Made by a program: the position numbers and the translations under genes. From the NCBI GenBank assembly GCA_014773175.1, contig VXCM01001540.1:124001-188000 (forward strand): DNA of 64,000 nucleotides. The letters run 5' to 3'. Under the pieces are notes generated by a model. That model saw nothing but the letters and a program-made list of their open reading frames with translations. It was not told where the DNA came from and did not search any database. The DNA comes from Lucifuga dentata. Lineage: Eukaryota > Chordata > Actinopteri > Ophidiiformes > Bythitidae. This document shows, in pieces, positions 13,123 through 28,203 of the stretch (positions within the stretch are counted from its first letter, which is position 1; each line of letters starts with the position of its first letter).

Positions 13123-13783
13123 CTAAAAAGGCCATACTGGTGGTTTTGCGTGTTTGAGCCCATTATATACAGTGAAACCCACATACATATTACATTACTG
13201 GCAACCCTTTTCCAAAACATAAAACAGTGTTTTTTAGTGTTTTTTATTTTTAAGTTTTTTTTTTTTTTTTTTTNTTTTTTTTTTTTTTTTTATTTATTAA
13301 TTTATTTTTTTTATTTTGCCAGCAAAATCAGATGTTCAGGTGATACGTCCACCTTAAACTTCAGTGTTTGGCCTGCTAACACGTATGTCTGAATGTAGAC
13401 TTCACGGTCATTTTTAATTTCCCAATTAAAAACAGACTATATAGTTCTGGGACTATATTCTCTGGCAGAAAACTAATTTTTTTTTATGTGTAGCTCTGTG
13501 TTGGATCAGTTAAATTAAGTAACTTCAACAAAAAATAAGAATAATATTTGGTTTGCTGTGATGGATTACTTATCTCAAGTATTTTTTAAGTCTCTACTCT
13601 TGTATTTATGGCATATAGGAATGATCAGAAACCAATGGCTGCCTGGAAGGTAGAAAAATAAATTTCTAAAATTTACCACTCCAGTTGTATTTTTTTGGAA
13701 AATGTTTGGCAGTAATGTAACGTGTTTACGTGTTGTGTATATTGTGCTCAAACATGAAAAAATCGCCGGTATGCTCCTTTTAA
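13123..13783. repeat. Inverted-repeat element, copy 4 (opposite orientation)
   Basis: Termini are AGGCCATACTGGTGG with GTTTGAGCCCA on the left and GCTCAAACATG...GGTATGCTCCTTTTAA on the right. Internal order is reversed relative to copy 3. The left interior is replaced by a poly(T) run with a single N at 13274, so true length and content there are uncertain. Confidence 0.7.
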
Positions 13784-14752
13784 TGTGTGAAGTAACATTA
13801 GGTCCTGTAGTAATGAAAGGCTGTTCACACATCTATGTTAACACACCCAAATGTATTGGTATTGAGATCCAGTCTCTTAAAAAATTTCAACAGTCTCAAA
13901 CACACAACTAGAGGAGCTTGGTGGTACAATAGAAAGTATTATATGCAGGTTAGCCTGCGAGCAAGTCAGATTACAGGCTTATTTTTGTCAGATTTCAAGG
14001 CTCCTTTCCTTCTGTTTCCTCTTAATGGTCAAGTTGCTTTTCTCAGAGTCTGTTGCTTATGTTGACTGCATCGCTGCCGTGTGCTTTTCCCAGCTGAAAT
14101 CTGGAGCTAGTTTTGTTAGATGGTGAACTGAGGCCTCTGTGTTGATGATCCCACGTTTTGTTTGTGTGTGTCTCTCTCTCTCTGTAGCGCCAAGACAAGG
14201 GTCAGTTCCTCCACACTGAAACCCGATGAGCCTCCACTTCCTCTTCTGCTCTTCTGCTCTTCTGGGCCAGAGCTTCCTGTATTGGATATGCAGGAAGCTT
14301 AGTGGAACCCCATATGATCTCTTGCTCAGAATGCAGCGTGAAAACAGATGTTGTGATTAATTTAGGTTTGTTCCGTTTTGCTTTCGTTCTACAGTCTAAC
14401 AACCATTTTAGCAGTTCTGACCACAAGTCTTCTTCTTCAGGCGTTCCCATGGTTACTTTTGTCTTTGGGCTGGTTGGGGTGTTCAGCTGAGGGTGTTTTG
14501 ATATATGGCTACAACAACGTGCAAGCGCTTGTGCATTGGGGATAGAGACGGTCCTCCAGAAGCTGTCAGGCAGACAAGTCATAGCACTACAGGTTTTCAG
14601 CTTCTCAGCTGGCCCTGGCCGTCAAGTCTGAGCTCACGCAGAATCCTTGGCTGTGATCAGACACCCACCTCTTGAACAAACATACCCAAATTAGCTATGT
14701 GGAGCGCTCTGGCCTGCCTGTCCTAGCAGCTGAACACTCAAATTTGTGCTAC

Positions 14753-15386
14753 TAAGGGACCATACCGGCGATTGTGCATGCTTGAGCCCAATATATACAA
14801 CCTGCATATATGGTATGTTACTGAAAACCAATTTTCAAAACATAAAACCATATTTTAGTCTTCCTGATATTTTCTCAAATTCCCTAATCTTTCAAAATCA
14901 AATAATGAGGTGATACACCCACCTTACAACACTTATGCACATTTCTGGAAGCATGGTTATTTTAATTTGTTGGACTTCTCCTGGGACAATATTTTCCAGC
15001 TGAGACATACATTTTCGTCCATGCAGCTCCGTGTTGGATCGGTTAAATAAAGTTACTTCAACAAAAAAAAAAACATAATAAACGTAGTGTTCGCTGTGAT
15101 GGATTATGTATCTCAAGTGTGTTGTTTCAAGTCTCTACAAGTTGATTTTAACAGTGTACTGGAATGAACTGAAACCATTGACAGTCTGGAAGGTAGGAAA
15201 AAAATTCTAAAATTTACTGCTAAAGTAGCATATTTTGGGAAATGGTTGNAGTCTGGAAGGTAGGAAAAAAATTCTAAAATTTACTGCTAAAGTAGCATAT
15301 TTTGGGAAATGGTTGCCAGTAACATAATGTATATGTGGATTGTATTAATTGGGTTCAAACATGCATGATTGCTGGTATTCCTTTAA
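14753..15386. repeat. Inverted-repeat element, copy 5 (opposite orientation)
   Basis: The left terminus is AAGGGACCATACCGGCG with GCTTGAGCCCAATATATAC; the right ends GGTATTCCTTTAA at 15386. It contains the conserved inner segments in reverse order compared with copy 3. A single N at 15249 separates two exact 66-bp copies (15183-15248 and 15250-15315), so the length is inflated by about 67 bases. Confidence 0.75.
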
Positions 15387-16180
15387 GCCTCAAATGTCCA
15401 AGATAGTCCTTCTTGAAGTGAAGTAGTAGTTAAAATCTTTTGGCTTGCACTGAATTAGTTGCCAGGCGACATTTGCTTAGTAATCATTCAGCTAGGAAGC
15501 ATTGGAAACTTTTGGGGCCTCCGGAGAGTTCAGTCAGAAGAATCGCCTCCCCTCCATCACTCACCAAACTCTGAAGCAAATACTCGCCACCCATCTGAAA
15601 GCAAACACTTTGGACCTACCAACCTCCTTGCCGTTTTTATGTGTTCTCCTTTTTAGTCCGCATGGTTTCCTCTGAGTGCCGCTAGAGGTCACAGCATGGG
15701 CCTCAGAGTCTTTGTTATGCCCCATAATGCCTCTATTCTCCCACAGCAGCAAAGACTTCTAAGCCTACGAGACATAGGACACCATTGTGACACACTGAGG
15801 GGTAACATGAGGGGCAGTCACATACAGAGACATGGGAATGTGCATGGGTGTGTGTATGGTTTAAGAAACTTACTAACTAGTTCATACTCATAGTTTTAGC
15901 TTTACTGGTAAGCCCAAAAAACTTTTAACAATTACAATGTCAATGCTATAACTAGTATAAACGGTAGAAGTGAGGAGGACTGGACATTCGTATCTGTTAG
16001 CACTGATAACTTTTTCCTCAGAGTGTAACTCAATTCAATAAGTAACCACAAAAACTCCATTCAAACTTTTGGCCCATAGCAGCAATAGAGGAAGTTGTGG
16101 CAAATTATGCTGACATCCCATTAGAGTAATTACATAAAAGTAATATACTATGCAATATGCCTTACAAGTTTATTATTTTG

Positions 16181-16899
16181 TTAAAAGACCTTACCAGTGG
16201 TTTTGCATGTTTGAGCCCAGTAAATGGTACTTGCATACACTTTATTTACATTACTGCCAACCATTTTACAAAAAATCCTACTGGAGCAGTCAATTTTCTA
16301 ATGTTTTTCCTACTTTCCAGGTAGCCATTGGCTTCGGTTCAATCCAGTACACTATAAAAATCAACTTGTAGAGACTTGAAACATGCTTGAGATACATAAT
16401 CTACCACAGCAAATATTTTTTGTCGAAGTTGCTTAATCTTAGCATTTCAATGCAGTTAAATGCATGTGAACAACATTGCAGTCAAAGTGTTTTTGGGATG
16501 ATGAGAATGATGTTGGGAGCCTGAGCACAGAAGAGAAACTATTATCCAACATGGATATTGTAAAAAAGATATCATTAATTAGTTGATTGCATTTAAGCAT
16601 TCAACACAATTTATTTTGGCTAATTTCTGAGTAGCAAGATTGTTTTTCAGTCAGCAATGAACACACCATTCCTCTACATGAGACTAGGAAGTACAATATG
16701 TGCTTTCAACTGCATTAAAAACATTAAGTAACTTTGGCCAAAAAAAAGCACATTTCAAGTGTACTGGAATGAACCGAAACCAATGGCTGCCTGGAAGGTA
16801 GGAAAAACATTTTGAAAAATGTGCCACTCCAGCAGTATTTTTTTGGGAAATGGCTGGTATGCGGGTAGTATTTATTGGGCTCAAACGTTGGTCCTTTTA
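16181..16899. repeat. Fold-back copy of the inverted-repeat element (copy 6)
   Basis: The left arm (16181 to about 16470) and right arm (about 16700 to 16899) are the same side of the element in inverted orientation. The left carries CCAATCC-type AATCCAGTACACTATAAA and GTTGCTTAATC; the right carries the complements (GTGTACTGGAATGAACC, TTAAGTAACTTTGG). About 230 bases of unrelated DNA separate the arms. Other copies have different left and right interiors, so this one is a rearranged palindrome. Confidence 0.65.
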
Positions 16900-18889
16900 G
16901 TTTTACTTTCCTTGTAAGAAAAGAAAAACGTGACTTGATGGGTAGATGAGAAAAAATGTTTTATAGCAGTCTTAAGAGTCACAATAAACTAAAGCTAAAG
17001 TCTCCTGCAGAAAGCTGATGAAATGTTTCATATTGAGGCCCACCCAGGTGCTTTATGTTGCCTTCATGTCATAATGTACTGATAACATGAGCTGTCCACT
17101 GGGATTATGCATGTGGAGGTTCTTGTGGTAAATTCAAGAACTTTTTTTTGCTTTGTGCTGACATCTCCCACTATTTCATCATGATTTGCATGGGAGGAAC
17201 ACCAGCTGCAATCGTAGAAGGGGAGTTCAACATCAGGTTTTACTCACTAATCAAAAGTGAACAAATTCTGCTGAAGTTTGTTGAAAACACAAATAAGAGT
17301 GACTTTAGAAATGAGTTGAAGATATCATGTCTGATATGACATGAATGCAGTTTCAGAAGAGAAAAATGAACCCGATAGTTAATTAGCCTCAACATGAAGA
17401 GCCAGCTCACGGTTACGCCCACACCAGAGGGAAACAAAAGCTCCGAACACTGAGGTTCCTCTGTGTGGTTTCATATTATCTTAGTACAGCTTTTGTTTCT
17501 TCATTGTATGTTGTTGGCACTGATGTAAAATTACAGTGTTGAATGTATATAGATATCTCTCCAGAAGTGCTAATTTCAGATTTTATTTTGGGCCTGTTCT
17601 TATTTCAGCCAGTTTACTCTTTGTGCTTGTATAATGAAAGAAAACATCCCCACAATTAAGTTTGGTTTTCCTCACATTCATTTTGAATCCATTTTTCCAC
17701 AACCAAGGCTTTAAGTGATATCTATACTGTTTGCAGCAGTTCAAAATGTTGTTCAAAATGTAATTTGTTTGTTGTGGAAAAGATAAAATCACACTTCAGC
17801 TGCATGTGCAGAAATAATTTAGATATAACCTCAATTTAATTATTTGCCTATCCTTGGAATTTTAATCAAATATGTGCAAGGTTACTTGACACAGTTACTT
17901 TTTCCAAATTGTTGCCTCGTGTTTCAGCAAAAAAATGAGACTGCAGTTTGAACAGATTGGAAACTGTAAGTGACTCTGAAGGAGAAAGAGAATTTTCCAA
18001 CAGTTTCTCACTTTTTCCATGTAAAGTCATAGGCAGGTCATACAGAGCCTTGAGTGTCTGAGAAAAAGGCAGAACAAACGAGCCACATCACAATGTTAAA
18101 GAGAAGGTACATTTAAGTTGTAGAAAGTTTAAGGTAAATGAGGGAGAGACACGAATGTAGACCAACAGGAGAAAATACAGGACTGGCTGTTCCTGACTGT
18201 TTCTCCTGAGTAGAAAACGTGAGTTAGCTGTAATCGGATCTCAGCTGGGGTGAGATCATACAGGAGGCCTGCCAGCAGCCTCACAAACAGCCACCCACCC
18301 TAAGCATTGAGCCCCTCCGAAACCCTCTGTGGCTCCCTATGGGCCTGCCAGCTTAACCTGTTAACCATAACATCGGTCCTTTCAACACTACCAGTTGACA
18401 CGTGTGTGTGCTGAAACTAAATTCAAAAATTAGCTGAAGGTGAAAAATAAAGCAGTTGAGAGACATAATTTGTGAGGATTGTTTTGCAGATAAACAGAAA
18501 AAGTGAAGTGGAGACTTTGGGTTGTAGTTTCCTAGGCTAAATGAATTGTATCTACTCTCCTTTTATTTTGTATTTGGCAGATATGCTGTGTCTTCTAGAC
18601 ATCTTGATTTACTTATTTGATTTAAATCTTTTCACTCCAAGTAGGGCATAGGTCACCTACAATGGCTTTCCTTTTGATTCGATTTGGGCCACTTTTTAAT
18701 AAGCATCAGCTTAAGTAAAGCAAAAGCCAAGCTCTCTTTCTCTCTAAAGTTCAGTATTGTTTTACGTTAGTTTACATTGACATACGTTCTGTTTGAAAAT
18801 GCTTTTGTCTGTCAGACATTCAGGAACGTGTTCAGCAGTAAATAATCACCTTTGCCAAGAAGCTTATGTTCTCACCCGCATCTGTTGTT

Positions 18890-19975
18890 TCATCTGTTGG
18901 TTTGTTTGTTTGCTTGTTAACAGGATTACTCAAAAAGTTATGAACCAATTGTAACAAGATTTAGTGGAAGGGTGGGGCATAACCCAGGGTCTACCCAGGT
19001 CCATGCCCTTTAAATTTTGGCTCAGATCCAATTTCAGGAGTAGATCCAGGAATTTTTAAAATGATTTCTGAACATTGCAAAATAAGCGAGTGTTGGCTAT
19101 CTGAAATTGGCAAATAAAAAACAAAGCTTAAATGGGCAAAAAAAGACACGGACAGTGGATGGTGGATGACTTTTCTTTTTATTTGCCGTTTCAGATATGG
19201 CTTTTTCTTTGAAATTCTGTCTTTTTAAAGCCAGTATCCCAGAGTTGTCTTTTCACTGTTGCAGATGACACTGGTATTTGGCATGTACTATTTAAGGAAG
19301 CAGCCAACTGGTGACCTCTAAGGCGTCTGTTTCACAAACTACAGACTCTAGTGTATTTATCCTCTTGAGCAGTTGTGCATCTGGGCCTTCTGCTTCTTTT
19401 CCTGTCCAATTAGATTCAGTTTGCCCTTTTCGCTGTAGACACCTTTGTGGACACCTTTGTATGAAATCTTCAGTTTCTTGGCAATCTGCTGTATTTGCAA
19501 AACAACAATATACTGATGTGTTTCTTGAGAAAGCCTTTTGTTGGAGTTTCAGGTGTGCTAACACAATTACAAAGGTGTCTCTAATAACCAATTAATATAT
19601 AAATATGATTAATTAAGGATGAGCTAAAAGAGTTTATCATTAGGATATTAGAGTAATGGCTGCTGAAAATGGGACTTTGGAAAATGAAAATGGCGCAATT
19701 TTATGTGAAGAATTCTAAATCAGTCACTTCCAGCAGTAATAACCATTTGCAATATTATTAATTTCTTAGCTATATAAATTTCTGGGTGATTTAAAACTTT
19801 TGAACACTAGTGCATCTTTAGTGGTTCTGGAGCTAGATCCAGAAAAATATTATATGTTGTTTCTTTCTCTTTAGGCTAATATATTAATTACAACAAGACA
19901 GATTTTGTCTAGGCTTGCTCGGCCTTGGTGGAGGTTTGTGCTGTCGGGGGTGCCCTCCTAGTTGAGTATGTGGAG
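18890..19975. repeat. Dispersed repeat with CTTGGTGGAGGT end, split by a Tc1-like insert
   Basis: The left part (GATTACTCAAAAAGTTATGA, CCCTTTAAATTTTGG, GATCCAGG) and the right part (TTTCTTTCTCTTTAGGCTAA, GGCCTTGGTGGAGGTTTGTG) together match the uninterrupted copy at 60293-60545. A Tc1-like remnant lies between. The family class is not determined. Confidence 0.55.
19185..19815 (-). mobile_element. Tc1/mariner-like transposon remnant
   Basis: The segment reads like decayed teleost Tc1-type DNA. CAGTTTCTTGGCAATCTGC lies in the transposase-derived part (minus strand), and the far side runs GTGCTAACACAATTACAAAGG then TGATTTAAAACTTTTGAACA near the terminus. The minus-strand frame 19292-19591 covers part of it but is not a functional transposase. 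Orientation and family are inferred from remembered sequence style, not a search. Confidence 0.55.
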
Positions 19976-20318
19976 AAGTCACAGTTGACCTGAAGGTTTC
20001 ACACTTCACTCAAAGCCTCTGAGAATTCTGGCATCCTCTGCATGGAAGAGGACAAAACTGTATTTAATTTATCACTGAGATTCAGCCACACTTCCTTAAC
20101 TCATTTTTAACGGTTCACCATCCACTTTCAGTATTGTGAGACTAGGAAATTACAAAACACCTCGGAGATATTTCTTTAGCCTCACTGAACTTACCCCAAC
20201 ATTTTCTTTTGTCTTGCAGTAACCAAACCTGCTCAGATGGATCTCAGATAACATATCCAGCACTTTTATCCTTGTCCTGAACTTCGGCCAGCCCCAGAGC
20301 CTCCAACATTCACCCAGA

Positions 20319-22099
20319 ATGGCGGATCCCACAGGGCTGGCCTCTGAAGCAGGGGGAGCAGGCACGGCTGAGGTTGACACGTGTAGCTTGGAGATCGAGA
20401 GAAAGTATGATGTCATCCCTGCCGTCATCTGCTCCATGTGTTGCCTGTTTGGTATCATCTACTGCTTCTTTGGTGAGGAATCCAGACATCCTGCTCTTGA
20501 CTCACTGACACTAAGCCTGCTGAAGCTGAATGTTTTTACGGTGACACAACACACTGTCACATATTCTATAAACTTTAATAGTTATATTGAATCAGACTGA
20601 TTAGTTTGTCGATGAGTTTCTGTTGATGTCACTGCATCCCGCTAAGACAGCTGCAGCATTGTCTGTTCCTTGTTAAACATTTATTGAGTCAGTTGGGGAC
20701 ACAAAAACATAAATACAGCACATGGTAGTCAGGGGGAAAAAAAATCAGGCTATTTATTCCAACAATATACTTCAGCAAATGCTCATGTAAACACTCATAA
20801 ACTTGGGTCATAAACTCTCTTCATATTTATTTAAAATTCCTTATTATAAACCTCCACTGTCTTCTTTCTCCCAGGTTACCGCTGCTTCAAGGCCGTCATG
20901 TTCTTGTCTGGTCTTATGTTTGGCTCTGTCATCATTTTCTTGCTGTGCCACAAAGAGCGTGTGCTGGACACCCAGCTGAGCGTGGAAGCCAGCGCAGGTA
21001 TCGGTCTTGGTATAGGCCTGCTGTGCGGCCTGGTCACCATGCTGGTGCGTAGCGTCGGCCTCTTCATGACCGGCCTGCTGCTGGGCCTTCTCCTCGCTCT
21101 CGCCGCCCTGCTGGTAACTCACCAGTTCTACATTCCAACAACGGTCTGGGTCCCCCTGGGTGCACTTCTGGGAGCAGGCATGCTGTTTGCTGTGCTTACA
21201 CTGCAATGGCAGAAACTCTTTACCGTGATCTCTACAGCTGTGTTCGGAGCAGCTATCATGACAGTGTGTGCCGATTACTTCGTGGAGATGCTGGCACTGG
21301 CCAAACATGCGTATGAATGTTTGCATCTCACACCCGGGCCACCTCTCTGCTGGTACAGTTGGGTTATTCTGGGCATCTGGCCTGCCCTGAGCTTCATGGG
21401 CGTTCTGATCCAGTGGAAACTGACGGATGACAGCTTTTCTCACACTGAAGGTAAGAATTAAATGATATTACAGTAGATCTCCACTGTAAGTTCTGATATT
21501 GGTCCACAAATGGGTTACATGTTTTAGTAATGCTTTTATAGACATCATATTTGCATTGCCATCTCTTTATATCCAAAATGATTGTATTTTGAGTCTTCAT
21601 AAAGTGGTGTTACAAGACTGCCTCTGAATTCCTTCTCCTCTTTTAGTTGTTCTCAGTCGGAGACAGAAGAGGGTCCAGCTGATGCAGATCCGGGAGAAGG
21701 ATGCTAAGAAACGACAGCAGGCAGGTGGGCAGGAAGGCACGTACCGCCGTAAACCCACCCCAGTGAAACGTTATGCTGGGGATCTGCTGGCACCGGTCAG
21801 TGTCACCCAACATGGCGTGTGCTGCATTAACCGACTGTCATTTTTAGTCATTAGTCATGCTTACCTGGTGAAAACCAGTCTTTCCTTAGCATGAAACAGA
21901 CTGTTTTGTATGCGTCACTCATCCCTCGCTGTGTCTTTTGTTCTCTTAGAGTTACCTGCAAAGTCTGCGGGACAGACAGACGGGCACAGGCACCTCCCTT
22001 AGCAGTCTGGGCACTGCCAACCACACCATGATTGACTTGGACTATGAAACCGGCTCCACTGTGCCTCTCACAGCCACCACACCAGTCGTCAGGGTCTGA
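20319..22099 (+). CDS. tmem198: TMEM198 family seven-span membrane protein
   Basis: Coding exons are 20319-20472, 20875-21450, 21647-21795 and 21950-22099. They give 342 residues (human TMEM198 is about 360). The ATG lies 99 bases into the exon that begins at 20220 and is the first in frame. After a short acidic N-terminus come about seven hydrophobic segments: near residues 32-52, 56-77, 92-110, 113-133, 143-163, 166-187 and 212-232. The glycine-rich run [12 protein letters not shown] and [14 protein letters not shown] are characteristic. A basic cytosolic tail ([20 protein letters not shown]) follows and the protein ends in VVRV. TMEM198 is reported to promote Wnt signalling through LRP6 phosphorylation by casein kinases at the membrane; that role is transferred from the family. 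The gene is convergent with mmp19, matching the human MMP19-TMEM198B neighbourhood, which suggests the TMEM198B branch, but paralogue assignment needs a tree. Confidence 0.93.
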
Positions 22100-23185
22100 A
22101 CAACATGATGAGAAGGGAGTGCACTCTCAGTTCTCCACCTGTGTCTTCCTAATGTAGAGTAGATCAAATAAACTGCTCTCCTTCAACCTCCACTCAGCTA
22201 AGAGTTATTAATGCCTTAAATTGAGTTAGGAGAGGGAATGCATCATACACCAGTGTGCTTCTTATCAGGGTATCGGTTCTGGATGTCTTGTATAGCAACC
22301 TGGAGTTACTAGAAAGGTGTGCTGCTTTTTGGGAGGGAGTGGCATGGAGCCCCTATTTAGTGAATATATTATAACCACTACGTCAGTGTGTTTCTCAGAG
22401 AAACACTAAAAACAAAAGCTAAAAAAGTTAAGTTCCTACATTTCTTCTTAGTATGTATTTTTAAATACATGACAACAGACATGTTTTGGTAGTGAATATG
22501 GAAAAGGTATTCATTTTACATCACAAGTACATCGTACGTGTACTCCATATGACAAAACATGAGTACTGTATGTTTAAAATCATGTTTAATCATTGCCGTG
22601 AAGTGTTGTTATAATCTGTCTTACTCTTTAACTGTGGCCATGTGATCTAGAATCTAAGGTATTAAAACTTTTGCTTTGTTTTTTGTAGATGGACTGTGAT
22701 TTGACAGTAAAGCACGACATGCAGATATATGTCCATTCACGTAAAAAGTTAATGATGGAAATGAAAGAAGTTTCATTTCAGAGCTCTTTATTAGAGCTTT
22801 TAACAAGATCTTTTCTAGCAACACTCTTATGACCTTTTTTGTACTTGGGATGTAGCTTTTGTCATAATAGGTGATGAGAGTTTCATGTTTTAGACTTGTG
22901 TATGCTTGTGGAGTATCAGAGTAAACGTCTTATAATTTATTTTATACTTTGAAGTAAATAGTAGAGATGGGAAAAAGACAAAAGAAAAAAAATCAAAGCA
23001 TGTTTGCTGTTAATTTGTAGATGTTTAAAGAATTATCCATTTTGGTATTAGTATGACTGTGCAGGGACAATGCTCTTGTTACCTGAATCTGTAAATACCT
23101 GTTGATAGAAATTGCAAAGATAAATAAATGTGTTTGATATAAAACTGTTTTGTTAAGTCAAATAAATGGCGTTGTTTGTCTCTGT
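22100..23185 (+). other. tmem198: tmem198 3'UTR
   Basis: About 1 kb of AT-rich non-coding sequence follows the stop codon. Two AATAAA hexamers close together (23123-23128 and 23161-23166) mark the likely 3' end. They are about 600 bp from the convergent mmp19 poly(A) signal. Confidence 0.6.
23123..23166 (+). terminator. tmem198: Paired poly(A) signals of tmem198
   Basis: AATAAA at 23123-23128 and again at 23161-23166, both downstream of the tmem198 stop on the same strand. Confidence 0.55.
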
Positions 23186-23762
23186 GGGCTCATAGCAACG
23201 CTGGCAGCATTAGTCACCAGATTTTTCAAAGGCAGTAAGGAGGTCATGGGGAGGATTTCCTACTCTCCAATTGGTTGGGGTTGCCATGGCACCTCCAGAG
23301 TTTCTTGCAGACAAACACAATGCAGGACAGACCAGCCTTTCATCATGCTGAATGCTAAATATTTTTTTTTTTTTTTTTTNTTTTTTTTTTTTTTTTTGCA
23401 TTGATCCACTGGTGATAGAGAAATTCAATTAACAGACTATTTTATTGCTGACAATTTTTTTTTAAATTTAATAGTAAAAACTGGAAAAATCATTTAAAAA
23501 AATCAAGACAAAAATGTATGTCACAAGATTTCTCTTTCTTACAGACCAGTGTGAGAACATTAAACAAAAGATAGAAGAAGTGCTACAGCTTTTTTACTGT
23601 ATCAGTTACACAAAAGTCATACCAGAAATTGAATGCTGTCAACATCTTATTACATCTTCTTGAAATGATTAAGACTCAACAATCTTAGAGAAAAAGAAGG
23701 CCTCCCTTGATTTCTCCCTGAGATTATATAAAACTAATATAATACTTGCAGTCACAAACACA
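23186..23762. other. Short convergent intergenic gap tmem198/mmp19
   Basis: The segment separates the 3' ends of two converging genes. It contains a poly(T) run broken by a single N at 23380, an assembly join. No gene is seen. Confidence 0.5.
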
Positions 23763-23768
23763 TTTATT
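23763..23768 (-). terminator. mmp19: Poly(A) signal of mmp19
   Basis: TTTATT on the plus strand reads AATAAA on the minus strand, about 250 bases past the mmp19 stop codon. Confidence 0.5.
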
Positions 23769-24018
23769 TATATATTTACATTTAACTGAGACTCCCTAAA
23801 TCCAGCTTGGAGGGTAGGTGTGGCTTTGGTGAGATCCAGTGAATAAACCAATTCCCACATCAGCTTTTTTTTTTTTTTTTTTNTTTTTTTTTTTTTTTTT
23901 GTTTTGCAATGCCCAATCATTTGCTGCCATTGAGGTGAGGTGAAGCAGTTGTCAATGCAGATGGTGTGGAACCAGAACCTTCCTTTAGACCTCATGGTAC
24001 CTGCTGCCCCCTGATGGT

Positions 24019-28072
<4,054 letters not shown>

Positions 28073-28176
28073 CACCAAGTTTCCACCAAAGGTTTATGTT
28101 TTTAATAAGTGCAGCTGAGCTCAAAGTGCTCAGCAGAGGCCCACAGCAGTGTCTGTCTGTTCTCTGAGCGCTCCGG

Positions 28177-28203
28177 CTTTTAAGTTGGCCAGTGGATGAG
28201 TCA
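28177..28203 (-). promoter_or_regulatory. mmp19: mmp19 core promoter: TATA-like box and AP-1 site
   Basis: Upstream of the ATG at 28072, a TTAAAAG TATA-like element (minus strand, 28177-28183) is preceded by a perfect AP-1 site TGAGTCA (28197-28203). Many matrix metalloproteinase genes share a proximal AP-1 site plus TATA layout, so this is a plausible core promoter with transcription starting near 28150. The assignment rests on position and consensus only. Confidence 0.5.

Larger units (their letters stand above)
9631..20219 (+). other. tmem198: tmem198 intron 1 (repeat-rich, 10.6 kb)
   Basis: The interval is bounded by the inferred donor at 9631 and the acceptor ending at 20219 (GTCTTGCAG). 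It holds four copies of the inverted-repeat element (11003-11525, 13123-13783, 14753-15386, 16181-16899), a Tc1-like remnant (19185-19815) nested in another repeat, and single-N joins at 10552, 13274 and 15249. No nested gene, tRNA or obvious hairpin RNA was recognised. Open frames here are repeat read-through. Confidence 0.5.

Noticed and set aside
13150..13392. Open frame rich in phenylalanine
   Set aside because: It reads through a poly(T)/N assembly join inside a transposon copy. The frames at 23150-23404 and 23768-23995 arise the same way.
19292..19591. 99-codon minus-strand frame considered as a transposase gene
   Set aside because: It is too short, lacks the DDE catalytic residues in order and starts within a degraded Tc1-like remnant.
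20844..21443. 199-codon open frame on the minus strand
   Set aside because: It is antisense to the conserved tmem198 transmembrane exon and has no family resemblance; it is a shadow of the real frame.
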